Source: Ascarosepion bandense
Taxonomy: Eukaryota; Mollusca; Cephalopoda; Sepiida; Sepiidae
Length of the DNA stretch: 64,000 bases
Direction: 5' to 3'
NCBI GenBank assembly: GCA_037127315.1
Contig: JBBBDQ010000348.1
Coordinates: forward strand, 2,603,501-2,667,500
Both the position numbers and the translations under genes were made by a program. Within the stretch, counting starts at the first letter, position 1. Every line of letters begins with the position of its first letter. Of this stretch, positions 1 to 10,767 are shown in pieces. The notes under the pieces were generated by a model. That model was not told the DNA's origin, did no database searches, and saw only the letters and a list, made by a program, of their open reading frames with translations.

Positions 1-65
1 GGCAGACAGACAGATAGATAGATAGATAGACAGATAGATATATAGATAGATAGACAGATAGATAT

Positions 66-142
<77 letters not shown>

Positions 143-210
143 GGCAACACAGTAGCTTTATATAAATAAATTGACATAGACGTTATATTAATTTCTACGT
201 TTTAACTTCC

Positions 211-252
<42 letters not shown>

Positions 253-377
253 TTGGCAACACAGTAGATTTATATCAATAAACTGACTGCCATAGACGTT
301 ATATTAATTTCTACGTTTTAACCTCCTAGATAAATAAATAGATAGATAGATATGAACAGTGTGAAAGAAATACATAT

Positions 378-426
<49 letters not shown>

Positions 427-494
427 GGCAACACAGTAGCTTTATATAAATAAATTGACATAGACGTTATATTAATTTCTACGTTTTAACTTCC

Positions 495-533
<39 letters not shown>

Positions 534-555
534 GCAGATAGATAGCTAGACAGAC

Positions 556-616
<61 letters not shown>

Positions 617-705
617 TGACATTTTCTGGAATAGATAGATAGATATTGGCAACACAGTAGATTTATATAAATAAACTGAGATAAACGTTAAATTAATTTC
701 TGTTT
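1..705. repeat. (GATA)n higher-order array with four unique spacers
   Basis: Long runs of GATA (with some GACA) alternate with a ~70-bp non-repetitive spacer that begins TGGCAACACAGTAG and ends near TTCTACGTTTTAACTTCC. Spacers start at about 141, 253, 425 and 646 and are nearly identical, the last being the most diverged. The unit is therefore spacer plus a variable GATA run, repeated as a block. The array probably continues left of the window. A YLSI-repeat frame across it is only the translation of GATA. Confidence 0.9.
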
Positions 706-724
706 CGAGTTCTTTGAGCCTCAT

Positions 725-1669
725 CTGTTAAAGACCGTTAATATATTCTGTCAAACCAATTTTTTTCTATACATTTTCTTGTACGCTTTTTAATTTGTTA
801 ATCTCGATAAAATGAATATAATATTTGACACTTTCAAACGCTTGGTTCTCCAGAAGAAAATGAACTGAGATTAAAAACAAGACAAATGTATATTTGTTTC
901 TTTCATTTCGTTTTTTTAATATTTAATAATAGACTCGCCAGAGTCGCGTTTTGCGAATTGCAACAGATATTTGATGAAGTTCTTTGGAGAATTTCAATAA
1001 TCACTCTGCTAACTTCAAATTTCTAAATAAATTGTTCCTCGTTTTATCTTTCTATATTCCGATCAACGAAACTGTACAGCGAGACGAAGCTTAAAAATAG
1101 AACTCTGTATCAAAAGGATTAGGAAGAATTAAGCCAATACCTAAATAGGGATAACCCCTACGCTACTCGAAATAATTTAAATTCTCCGAAATTTAATCTA
1201 TCATCGGTAAATTATATCTGGTCACACAAGTCCCCTTTCCCCAAAATACATGCAAAACATTTCGCAAATAAAATAAGTATTTGCCGATATACAAGACAAT
1301 ATTTTTTAATATTACGTCTAATGACAGAGGCTACTGTCGACTGAAGTTTGCTTGTCTTTTCTGAGCCACAGTATCTAGTCTCCTTAGAAATAGACTATAA
1401 CTAATTACTTGTTCGTTAACTATTTTACAATTGTAAGCTCTGGGTTTAGAAACTAAATGTGTTTTAATAGAGATCTATGTTTTAAACTGTATAATTTTCA
1501 TTTCTAAACATTCTTAGAATCCCATATCTTCTGAGGTCGAATTATTTTAACTGAGCTAATATTGTTTATTTTGAGATGGAGAGATGTGCCTCTGACATAA
1601 GTATTCATAGCTGGTATAATAAGGATCTGGAACAGAAAATCAGCATCCTCTATCAAGTATCCAAGCAAA
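725..1669. other. Gene-less AT-rich stretch, nothing recognised
   Basis: No frame longer than about 65 codons, no recognisable domain, no tRNA-like boxes and no clear terminal repeats. It separates the GATA array from the 3' end of the LINE. Confidence 0.5.
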
Positions 1670-1889
1670 TTTTTTTTTTTTTTTTTTTTTTTTTTAATCA
1701 TTTCACCCCGAGCAAGGCAGAAACGCCACTGATGTGCAGGGGGTTACATAAGTGTAGAAAGATTAATTAGAAAAGAGTGAGGAGTACAAGCTAGTTAGAA
1801 AGGAACAATAGAAAACTGAGAAAGCAGGTGCAATGACAGGTACATGGGCGGAGAGAAAGGGAAGCTTATACAGGGGAGGGGAGAGAGAG

Positions 1890-4781
1890 CTAGAGGCCAG
1901 TGGTTAGTAGGTGAGTATTAACTTTGCTTTTAAATTTCTGGAGGTCGTAGCCGTCAGGAAAGCAAGAATACGGGAGTGAGTTCCACAGGCGGGAAGTGCG
2001 AGAGAGGAAGCTGCAGGAGTAGAATTGTCGTCTGCGTTTGGCTAACCTGACTGTGAATGGGTGGGACCCAGTTGCCAGTCTGGTTGAACGGGTAAACACC
2101 TGTTGAGGAGGCATCAGTGACTTAAGCTCATCCGAGCAGAAGCCATGAAAGTATTTATAGAAGAGACAGAGGGAGGCCACATTTCGACGATGGGAAAGTG
2201 GCTGCAGACGAGTCGCCAGATCAGTACCTATCACATTACAGACTCTCCTTTGGAGCTTGTCAAGAACACTGAGGAGAACGGCAGGGGCACCTGACCATAA
2301 ATGGCAGCAGTACTCCATGCACGGACGGATGGTTGACTTGTATATATGCAGGATGGATTCAGGTGGAAAAAACATCCTGGATCGACATAGTGACCCAATC
2401 TTCTTAGCAGTAGATTTTGCTATGGATTCAATATAGTGCTTCCATTTGAGGTCTGAGGACAGGGTAAGTCCGAGGAGGCGTAGTGTATTACTCTCCGGGA
2501 GAATCATCTGGTCCATGCTTATGGGAGGCAGAAGAGGTTGCCTGTAATGGTTGACAGACAACAGCTTGGTCTTAGAGGAATTAAAGTTGACAAGCCACTT
2601 CTTGCCCCAGTTCACCACAGAGTGTAGATCCCGCTCAAGGTCAGCAGCGAGATTATGTCTGTCCGCCACGACAGGTTTCTTACTGGAGCGGGAGTATATT
2701 GTAGTGTCATCTGCGTAGATGCCTACTTGGGACCTGATCTCATCTGGGAGGTCGTTGATGAAAATAAGGAAGAGCGTTGGGCCCAGGATAGAGCCTTGTG
2801 GGACACCAGCATTCGTGCTGTAGGACGAAGAGGCACGCCCATTCAGAACGACCTTCATTTTGCGGTTATTTAAGAAAGATTGGATTAGGTCAAGCAGGCG
2901 ACCGGTAATACCATAACCGCGTAGTTTGCATAGGAGGCCAGGGTGCCAAACCCTGTCGAAAGCCTTGGAGATATCCAGAGCAACCGCGCGAGCCTCGTCA
3001 GACTCATCAAGGGCCTGTAGCATGTACTCCGTTACAGTAGTTAGCAGGTCGGCTGTGGACCTGTCAAATCGGAATCCATATTGCCTGTCGGAGAACAGCT
3101 TGTGGGCGGTGAGATGATGAACTATTTCAGCATTTATTATAGCCTCGAACACTTTCCCGAATATTGGTAGGAGACTGATAGGGCGATAGTTGGATGGGTC
3201 CGAGGGTTCACCACAATTCTTAAAGACAGGAACGACTGAGGAGAATTTCCAGCATGCAGGAAAGCAGGAAGCAGAAAGGCAGTAGTTAAACAGTTTAGAG
3301 AGGACAGGGGAAAGTTCAGGGGCACACCTCTTAAGGACTATCACCGGGATTCCATCGTCTCCACACGCCTTATGGGGGTCGAGTTTTGAAATTACTCTGG
3401 ATACTATTGTCGGGGTAATATACACGTCATGCAGTTTGGCCTCAGTTCTAATAGGGAAGTCGGGTGGGTGCACTCCGGACGAGTCGAGTGTGGAGTTGGA
3501 TGAGAATCTGCGGGCAAAGCACTCAGCTTTCTCAGCAGATGACGTGAGAACGTCAAATCCATGGATTAAAGGAGGTATTGAGGATTTCCTATTGTTGAGC
3601 ACTCGTTTACAAATCCTCCAATAGTCCTTGGAGCCGAACTTGCGGTCAGCTATGTGCTGTCGCATTCTCTCCGCAAACAACTGTTTGGCGTCATTTAGAG
3701 TTCTCTTGCACTCACTGCGAGCGGATGTGAACAGGCGCCTATTGTGATCAGTTGGCTGTCTCTGGAATAGATGGAAGTAATGGTTCCTGTGGGCAATGGC
3801 GGCTGAGCAGGCTGGAGAGAACCACGGAGGGGAATGAGGTTTTAAGCAATACTTCCTGGTGGGTATGAAGGCATCAATGCCAGCTTTCACCCATGACGAG
3901 ACCTCAGAGGCACAGTCATCAACTGATAGGTCAAACACTTTTCCCCAAGGGACGTCGCAGAGGAAATCGCGAAAGGCTTCCCAGTCAGCTTTTTGGTAGA
4001 GGTAGGAGGTTCTATGAGTAGGGGGATCCTGGGGGGAGTGAGATTGGAAAGAAATACTGAGGGAGACTACAGCGTGGTCGGAGTTGCCGAGAGGGCAAAG
4101 CTGCGAGACTTGACAGGCGTCGGGCGCAGAGGTGAAACATATATCTAGCAGTGAGGAATGACCCGAGGGTGTGCTTGGGAAGCGAGTGGGGAAGTCCACC
4201 ACTTGCGTAAGGGATTGGGAAATAGCAAAGTTCATGGCGTGAGTGCCCGCCGAATCAGTAACAGCGTTTTCAAGCCACTCAGAGTGATGGGCATTGAGGT
4301 CTCCAAATACAAATATGTGGGCAAATGGGTGATAGGTAATAGCCTTATCTATGTCGTCGGCAATGCTATCTAGTAGGGAGCAGTCAGGAGAGGAGGGAGA
4401 ACGGTAAAGGAAGAATAGGTAGCTAACCGAACTGAGGAGAGACAAGCGGAGACATATGTATTGGTGGTCAGTAGATTCGAGTGAAGTCACCCTAGTTATG
4501 GGGAGGTGTTCGCTGACATAAACACCCAGCCCATGCATGTGGACAGTAGAATCCTTCCTTAAAAGGGGAAGATAACCAGGGATGAAGAGGTCAGAGGAGG
4601 GAATAGTTGAGTTGAGGTTAGTTTCGCAGAGCGCGAGGATGTCAGGGGACTTTTCATGCAGGAACGCTTCTACACTAGCAAAGTTAGTACGAATGCCTCG
4701 GATATTAGTGAAGGAGAGGTTAATGGGCTTAGGTGGTTTGGATTTAGCTGGTTTAGGGTCATTTCTGTTTTGTCTTGTCAT
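1890..4781 (-). CDS. LINE endonuclease-reverse transcriptase polyprotein (ORF2-like), intact
   Basis: A 963-aa ORF without interruption. Residues ~20-243 form an APE-like endonuclease: TNIRG (N26), ALCETNL (E53), YRSPSS (126-131), GDLNAH (160-165), SLLDICF (D213) and GNSDHAVVS (232-240). Residues ~510-785 form the reverse transcriptase: NYRPISLLPIFGKVFE (531-546), ALDISKAFDRVWH (601-613, catalytic D603), AGVPQGSILGPTLF (658-671) and IYADDTTIY (D691/D692). A C-terminal region (~800-963) follows without an obvious zinc knuckle. It would nick target DNA and prime reverse transcription of its own RNA. All catalytic residues that I can locate are present. The ATG at 4781 precedes a short basic, proline-rich leader. 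The alternative names RTE-X or Daphne cannot be excluded without a phylogeny. Confidence 0.92.
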   Translation of the reverse strand: MTRQNRNDPKPAKSKPPKPINLSFTNIRGIRTNFASVEAFLHEKSPDILALCETNLNSTIPSSDLFIPGYLPLLRKDSTVHMHGLGVYVSEHLPITRVTSLESTDHQYICLRLSLLSSVSYLFFLYRSPSSPDCSLLDSIADDIDKAITYHPFAHIFVFGDLNAHHSEWLENAVTDSAGTHAMNFAISQSLTQVVDFPTRFPSTPSGHSSLLDICFTSAPDACQVSQLCPLGNSDHAVVSLSISFQSHSPQDPPTHRTSYLYQKADWEAFRDFLCDVPWGKVFDLSVDDCASEVSSWVKAGIDAFIPTRKYCLKPHSPPWFSPACSAAIAHRNHYFHLFQRQPTDHNRRLFTSARSECKRTLNDAKQLFAERMRQHIADRKFGSKDYWRICKRVLNNRKSSIPPLIHGFDVLTSSAEKAECFARRFSSNSTLDSSGVHPPDFPIRTEAKLHDVYITPTIVSRVISKLDPHKACGDDGIPVIVLKRCAPELSPVLSKLFNYCLSASCFPACWKFSSVVPVFKNCGEPSDPSNYRPISLLPIFGKVFEAIINAEIVHHLTAHKLFSDRQYGFRFDRSTADLLTTVTEYMLQALDESDEARAVALDISKAFDRVWHPGLLCKLRGYGITGRLLDLIQSFLNNRKMKVVLNGRASSSYSTNAGVPQGSILGPTLFLIFINDLPDEIRSQVGIYADDTTIYSRSSKKPVVADRHNLAADLERDLHSVVNWGKKWLVNFNSSKTKLLSVNHYRQPLLPPISMDQMILPESNTLRLLGLTLSSDLKWKHYIESIAKSTAKKIGSLCRSRMFFPPESILHIYKSTIRPCMEYCCHLWSGAPAVLLSVLDKLQRRVCNVIGTDLATRLQPLSHRRNVASLCLFYKYFHGFCSDELKSLMPPQQVFTRSTRLATGSHPFTVRLAKRRRQFYSCSFLSRTSRLWNSLPYSCFPDGYDLQKFKSKVNTHLLTTGL

Positions 4782-5257
4782 GTTTTTGGTTTATAGAAAG
4801 GGACCTAGGGTAGAGGATACAGGCGGTCATTACCCACGATCTGAGCTGGGAGGGGGACTGGCTAGGGCTGCAACAAGGTGTGGCCTCGGGGTTGCCCACC
4901 GAAAGCGCTTGCAGGGACACCTATCCATGCGCGACATGGCACTACAAGAACCCCGATATTATACAACTGTTGATCAGAGCAGCCGCTCTTGACGCTACGC
5001 AAGAGTTAGGGCTCCTAACTACCAGTCGGAAGCAGCAACCAGGAAACTGCCAACCCGGTACCCTCACAGTGATGAGCCATTGCCACCAACCGGCCAGATC
5101 GCAGGAAACTCACGGAAGCACCAGTACCAAGGTCTGAAGAGAGAGAAGTGAAAACCGGAAACCACATCCTAAACAGGAAACAAGGAACGAGCCTCTACTC
5201 CAGTTCAATAGACGTGGGAGGAGTATAGACCGGGCGATAGTGTGACCTATCTACTCC

Positions 5258-5261
<4 letters not shown>
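4782..5261 (-). promoter_or_regulatory. 5' region of LINE-J copy J1
   Basis: About 480 bp between the A-run at 5262 and the ORF start. Part of it (around 4866-5000) is matched by the degenerate copy at 55.9-56.2 kb. Its outer ~100 bp (5161-5255) is matched by the 190-bp composites at 8.42 and 30.55 kb. Internal promoters are normal in this region of non-LTR elements. None is demonstrated here. Confidence 0.5.
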
Positions 5262-5296
<35 letters not shown>

Positions 5297-5344
5297 GAAC
5301 ACGAACAATCCTTTGAAAAAAAAAAAAACACAAACTTACAAAAG

Positions 5345-5378
5345 TGGAGTTTAACTAAGTTTTAACTTAGTTAAAGTC
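5345..5378. repeat. Short perfect inverted repeat at the satellite edge
   Basis: Ten-base arms TTTAACTAAG (5350-5359) and CTTAGTTAAA (5366-5375) flank a six-base loop, just left of the first satellite monomer. Confidence 0.6.
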
Positions 5379-5383
5379 CAAAT

Positions 5384-6834
5384 GAACTCCAAAAAAGGGG
5401 GGGGAGAACAAAAACATAGATATATATAAAAACAAAAAAAAAAAAAAAAAACAAACGGAAAATACCTCACAGTTTAACACAGGAAATTTGAATTAAGATT
5501 CATTCTTCAATTCTTGCTTTTCCCAAATATCAAAGCGAGTCGGCCTGCTAGGTAAATTCCCATTCAAAGAACAACACGTGGCATGGAGCTGTAATGGCTG
5601 CTGATAACTTGGCCAAAGTAGCTTCGCATAACAGAATAAATATAAATTTCAAACTTTTTTTTTTCCTCCTAAATGAAGCATGAACTCCAAAAAGGGGGGG
5701 GGAGAACAAAAACATAGATATATATAAAAACAAAAAAAAAAAAAAAAAAAACAAACGGAAAATACCTCACAGTTTAACACAGGAAATTTGAATTAAGATT
5801 CATTCTTCAATTCTTGCTTTTCCCAAATATCAAAGCGAGTCGGCCTGCTAGGTAAATTCCCATTCAAAGAACAACACGTGGCATGGAGCTGTAATGGCTG
5901 CTGATAACTTGGCCAAAGTAGCTTCGCATAACAGAATAAATATAAATTTCAAACTTTTTTTTTTCCTCCTAAATGAAGCATGAACTCCAAAAAGGGGGGG
6001 GAGAACAAAAACATAGATATATATAAAAACAAAAAAAAAAAAAAAAAAAAAAAACAAACGGAAAATACCTCACAGTTTAACACAGGAAATTTGAATTAAG
6101 ATTCATTCTTCAATTCTTGCTTTTCCCAAATATCAAAGCGAGTCGGCCTGCTAGGTAAATTCCCATTCAAAGAACAACACGTGGCATGGAGCTGTAATGG
6201 CTGCTGATAACTTGGCCAAAGTAGCTTCGCATAACAGAATAAATATAAATTTCAAACTTTTTTTTTTCCTCCTAAATGAAGCATGAACTCCAAAAAGGGG
6301 GGGGGAGAACAAAAACATAGATATATATAAAAACAAAAAAAAAAAAAAAAAAAAAACAAACGGAAAATACCTCACAGTTTAACACAGGAAATTTGAATTA
6401 AGATTCATTCTTCAATTCTTGCTTTTCCCAAATATCAAAGCGAGTCGGCCTGCTAGGTAAATTCCCATTCAAAGAACAACACGTGGCATGGAGCTGTAAT
6501 GGCTGCTGATAACTTGGCCAAAGTAGCTTCGCATAACAGAATAAATATAAATTTCAAACTTTTTTTTTTCCTCCTAAATGAAGCATGAACTCCAAAAAGG
6601 GGGGGGGAGAACAAAAACATAGATATATATAAAAACAAAAAAAAAAAAAAAAAAAACAAACGGAAAATACCTCACAGTTTAACACAGGAAATTTGAATTA
6701 AGATTCATTCTTCAATTCTTGCTTTTCCCAAATATCAAAGCGAGTCGGCCTGCTAGGTAAATTCCCATTCAAAGAACAACACGTGGCATGGAGCTGTAAT
6801 GGCTGCTGATAACTTGGCCAAAGTAGCTTCGCAT
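5384..6834. repeat. ~300-bp satellite, about 4.8 monomers
   Basis: The landmark ACAAACGGAAAATACC recurs at 5451, 5751, 6054, 6356 and 6656, giving periods of 300, 303, 302 and 300 bp. Monomers are almost identical. Differences are confined to the lengths of an A-run (17-23) and a G-run (8-9). The array stops abruptly at 6834, where the duplicated segment begins. Short minus-strand frames rich in F are only translations of the A-run and are not genes. The monomer matches nothing else in the window. Confidence 0.95.
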
Positions 6835-7396
6835 AGATAAACTTTTCTAAAACGGAAACTGGTCTAGAATTAAAATAATAGCAGTGATAGCAACTACCGT
6901 GAATCCATCATAGAAATAAGGGCTGCGGAATTATTAAATAGTAATCACGTCAAATAAGTAAATACTAAAAACTTGGCATATGGATCAGGTACAATAAATT
7001 ATATATAGGAGAAAATGAAATTGAATATTCGAGAAGTAGTTTTGTTTAACACCGCACGTTGCTACAAAACAAAAACGTCAACCTGATATCTCAAGTCATG
7101 TTCTTCAATAGCCTCACCAGACAAATTCCTTTACATGGATGGTATGCATGGTGCCGAAGCTGTTTGGAAGTATCTAGACTGGCAACCGAATTGAACCCCG
7201 TACAAAGATCTATGATAAAAATAGCTTTGTGAGAGTTAAACCTCATGGTTCTGGAATAAACTTTTATTCATTAAAGATCGTGGCATTGAGCTACATAAAC
7301 ACAAACAATTAACTCTACCAAATAAAAGACATCCTCTCACTTGAAGACTTTCAGCATCATCGAAAACTAAAATGGAGAGCACATGTATTTCGAAGA

Positions 7397-7397
<1 letters not shown>

Positions 7398-7435
<38 letters not shown>

Positions 7436-7449
7436 TAATAATAATAATA
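7398..7449. repeat. (TAA)n microsatellite, target of a Dong-like insertion
   Basis: Near-perfect TAA/ATA run immediately 5' of a Dong-like copy. The right duplicate has a single uninterrupted run of ~33 bp at the same place (31185-31218). Confidence 0.9.
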
Positions 7450-7966
7450 GAAGATGTAACCATTCTATGGGATTACACTATCTACACAGACAGAAAAATT
7501 GAAGCAAACAGGCCAGACATTATTGTTAAAAACCAGAAGGAGAAAACTTGTCTATTAATTGATATGGCTTGTCCAGCGGATTGTAACATAGCAATCAAGG
7601 AATTTGAAAAACTGTCAAAATATAAAAACCTGGAAATTGAAATAGAAAAAATGTGGAAATTGAAAACAAGACTTGTGCCAGTGATAGTAGGTGCACTTGG
7701 AATGATAAAAAATGGAACAAAACAACACATTGAAAGAATCCCTGGAAACCCCAGCTTAAGAGATATACAAAAAATTGTCTTATTAAGTACAGCCCACACA
7801 CTAAGGAAAACTTTATCTATGTAATGCTGGAGATGATAGGGAAGATAGAAAAACATGAAATGGAGCCATGGAGCCACTACCTGCCTTAGGTCTCCCCGCA
7901 GACTTGGTTGGTAGTGAGACCAAAGCAGAAATCGAAATATGATGAAAAATGACATAATAATAATAA
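7449..7966 (+). mobile_element. Dong/R4-like LINE copy 1, 5'-truncated
   Basis: Begins inside the endonuclease region right after (TAA)n and ends in GACATAATAATAATAA. The reading frame is open to the stop at 7822-7824. Its C-terminal ~120 aa include the RPD...LIDMACPAD restriction-like endonuclease core and the terminal motif LLSTAHTLRKTLSM. A ~125-bp 3' UTR follows. Nearly identical to copies at 29.3 and 43.9-45.7 kb, so a young insertion. It is absent from the inverted duplicate at 31.2 kb, which provides the empty site. Confidence 0.85.
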
Positions 7967-8940
7967 GTCTGAAACTAAAGGCTTTATTTTTGCTGCGCAA
8001 GACCAAAGTCTTTTCACTACGAACTTTCAGGCAAATATACATAAAAATATGGTTTCAAAATGCAGTTATAAATACTAAGAAACAATAGACTATCTAATCT
8101 CAGAATGTTCTGTACTTTCCCCAAATGAATATAAAAGTCGTCACGATAGAGTGGGGCAATATTTACACAGGACAATATGAAAACACTATGGAAAATCTGT
8201 AAACAAACTCTGGTATGAACATCACCCAGCACCGGTTACAGAAATAGAAGATGTTACCATTGTATAAGATTACACCATTTACACAGACAGAAAAACTGAA
8301 GGAAATAGGCAGGATATTATTGTTAAAAACCAAAAGGAAAAAACCTTGCCTATTAATTGATATGGCTTGTCCAGCAGATTGTAACATAGCAACCAAGGAA
8401 TTCGAAAATCTGTCCAAACCGAGAGATAGACTAATCTATCGCCCGGTTCACACTCCACCCACGTCTATTGAACAGGGGAAGAGGCTCATCCCTTGTTCCC
8501 TGTTTAGAATGTGGTTCCCGGCTTTCTCTTTTCTAATATTTTCACTCTTATGTAGCCCCCTGCGCTCAGTTGCGTTACCGCCTTGCTCGGTGTGATACGA
8601 TAAAAAAAAAAATATATATATATATACAAAGACCTGGAAATTGAAATAGAAAAATCGTACCAGTGATATAAGAGGCACTTGGAATGATAAAAAAACGGAA
8701 CAAAACAACACATTGAAAGAAACCCCAGCTTAAGAGATATACAATAAATGTCTTGTTAAGTACAGCCCACACACTAAGCAGAGCTCTGTCTATCTAACGC
8801 TTTGTTTGTTAGAAAGATAGAAAAACATGAATTGGAGCCATATCAACACACCATGACCTGTCTTTGGTATTTCTGCAGACTTGGTAGGTTGTGCGACCAT
8901 AGCAGAAATAAATTATGATGAACAATGACATATAATAATA
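7967..8940 (+). pseudogene. Dong/R4-like LINE copy 2, degenerate
   Basis: Starts at sequence matching the region upstream of the zinc knuckle. It continues through a frameshifted knuckle and endonuclease region to a 3' end with TAA at about 8935. The zinc-knuckle cysteines and the frame are damaged. It is split by a 190-bp composite insertion at 8424-8612. The same damaged copy with the same insertion is in the right duplicate (30236-31184), so the insertion predates the duplication. Confidence 0.85.
8424..8612 (+). mobile_element. 190-bp composite: LINE-J 5' end joined to LINE-J 3' end
   Basis: The first ~100 bp match the outermost 5' region of LINE-J copy J1 (5161-5255 on the minus strand), including CTATCGCCCGGT and CACGTCTATTGAAC. 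The last ~70 bp match the LINE-J 3' terminal block (GTAGCCCCCTGCGC, TTGCTCGGTGTGAT) and are followed by an A-run. Everything between, including the ORF, is absent. This is a non-autonomous deletion derivative that keeps both ends. It sits inside a Dong-like pseudogene. Confidence 0.8.
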
Positions 8941-9052
8941 ATCAAGAATTTGACATTCCACACTACGTCGAACAAAAGTTTAGGAAGATAGTCACTATCA
9001 ATACTGGAAGGAGCAATAAAAATTACTGGATTTGTTATTAATAAACTCGTTA

Positions 9053-10034
9053 GTGACTCACATGACAAAAGCCAATTAAAGTTTAATTTCTTTTCAACAA
9101 CATTTCGCGAACAAAATGATACCCAAATGAAGAATTCTGAAGACTACCAACAGCAACAACAATTAAAAGGGATAGCTCATTTAACTTGATGAAGAAACAA
9201 TGTCATAATCAAGACGTTAACATTCTTCAAGACATCAAACAGAAAAAAAGGAAGGAAATTTCTTCAATGCTAGGAAGAGCTACTGGATTTGTGGAACGTG
9301 TTCTCATGAAAAAAGTGTTTAAAGAGATATATCTTTAAAATTTCAAGCGAAAAAAAAAATACTGGCTGCATCGACAATGTATGCCAAATATTTCCTAATA
9401 AGCAAATAGCTAATATTAGCATTAGCACTCAAATGAACAAGAAACAACTATTACGATTTGAGCACGATAATAAATTTGGCAATTATAGGCTTCAAAAGCT
9501 CTCAAGGAGGATTATGCTTTTCTTCACAAGTAGTAATTGAATCTTTATTTGATGTTAAAAACCTCCTTGTCACGCGAGACTGGGTTGACGTGAGGTTTGT
9601 CGATTAGAGATGCACAGTTGATTAAACGTCGTTATCAATATGGCAGTTCTCACTCGAGGAAATGGCGTGTTTAGGGTCCAGGCGTTTGCACCACTCTCTA
9701 TCTAGTTCCAAACTTAATTAGGCTTATCCAGTTTCTTCATATACTGAGAATTAATTTCCAGGTATTTTGTTGTAACGAAGTCGCTTGAAGAGGTTCAAAA
9801 GTCTACAAGAGGATGTAGCTGTTCATTAGGAATCAGGAGAGCACTATTATTAACCGCTGGATGTAAAGGAAATAGTTAAATTTGAAAATGGCTTTATGAT
9901 ATTAAACGACAAAAGGGGTACGAGATTTTGAAAAGGGGGAGTGTCGGCTTGGGAAGAATTGTTAATAAAATATTTGTATTCCTAGTTTAGAGGTATTTGT
10001 AAGACAAAAGAAGTTCCAAAACTGTCAAAAATAC
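9053..10034. other. Gene-less stretch, nothing recognised
   Basis: AT-rich, many stops in all frames, no terminal repeats or domain matches that I can see. Confidence 0.4.
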
Positions 10035-10670
10035 AATTTTTTATTCGTTTCACTCCAAGCATGGGGGCGACATAAGAGTAAAAAGTTTAGAGAGTGAAGA
10101 GATAGAAGAACCAGTTACAGGAGGTTTCAGAGAAAAAGCAAGAGAATGATGGGACTACAGGTGTGAAGACAGTTGCGAAGGTAGAGAGAAAGGAAAAGAA
10201 CAAGATATACGGGGTGATGTAGAAAGGACTGGAGTGAAGTGGATAAGAGATAGGTATTGACATTGCATTTAAATTCCTGCAGGTTGTAGATGTCAGGAAA
10301 ACAAGTATATAGAAGGGAGTTCCACAAGCGGGAAGTGCGAGAAAAGAATCTGTTGAGTAGAATTGTCGGTTGCATTTGGTTGATCTAACTGTAAAAGAGT
10401 GGGGCCTAGTTGCCAGTCTCGTTGCACAACTAAATTCTTGTGGCGGGGGCACCAGTGACTTAAATTCGTCGGAGCAGAAGTCATGAAAATATTTGTAGAA
10501 TAGACAGTGGGAAGCCACATCTCACCGATGAGAAAGTGGCTGGAGTAGAGCTACCAAGTCGGGACCTATCTCATTACTGATTCTCCTTTAGAGCCTGTTG
10601 AGGACACTGAGATGAACAGCAGGGGTGCCTGACCATATATGACAACAGTATTTTATGCACGGCTGATGGT
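10035..10670 (-). pseudogene. LINE-J 3' fragment (copy J2)
   Basis: Minus-strand frames carry the C-terminal segment seen at residues ~820-960 of the intact copy: a FYKYFH-like block, then TRLATRPHSFTV and FFSRTSRLWNS. The fragment ends at the LINE-J 3' block around 10042-10070. Several frameshifts. The 5' end is truncated around the IYKST segment. Confidence 0.8.
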
Positions 10671-10767
10671 TGATTTGTATATTGAAGCGGGAATTTCAGT
10701 AACGTTACACATTTTATCAGTTTATCCAGCTGATAGCTTCACTAGCAAGATCTATGTCAGCCCATAT

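Larger units (their letters stand above)
1670..5261 (-). mobile_element. Full-length jockey/CR1-type non-LTR retrotransposon (LINE-J, copy J1)
   Basis: On the minus strand the element runs from about 5261 to a terminal A-tail seen as the T-run 1670-1695. It has a ~480-bp 5' region, one long ORF and a ~195-bp 3' UTR. The 3' UTR ends in the block (around 1697-1755) that recurs at every other copy of this family in the window. I found no ORF1 upstream of the EN-RT ORF, so it appears to be a single-ORF element. No clear target-site duplication is visible, partly because both flanks are homopolymer-rich. The intact ORF suggests recent activity. The clade assignment is from the EN+RT architecture and is approximate. 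Confidence 0.85.
6835..9052. repeat. Left copy of an inverted segmental duplication
   Basis: Sequence 6835-7397 is the reverse complement of 31219-31755, and 7967-9052 is the reverse complement of about 30105-31184. Divergence is low: scattered substitutions and small indels. The left copy carries an extra 5'-truncated Dong-like insertion (7449-7966) that is absent from the right copy. The stretch 6835-7397 has no recognisable coding content. Confidence 0.9.

Noticed and set aside
494..724. 76-aa YLSI-repeat ORF
   Set aside because: Translation of (GATA)n.
5548..6659. Four near-identical 68-74-aa minus ORFs
   Set aside because: They repeat with the 300-bp satellite, start in the A-run, and have no known domain.
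7482..8042. 186-aa minus ORF and its relatives at 29258, 45193 and elsewhere
   Set aside because: Antisense of the Dong-like endonuclease region. The sense strand carries the conserved motifs.
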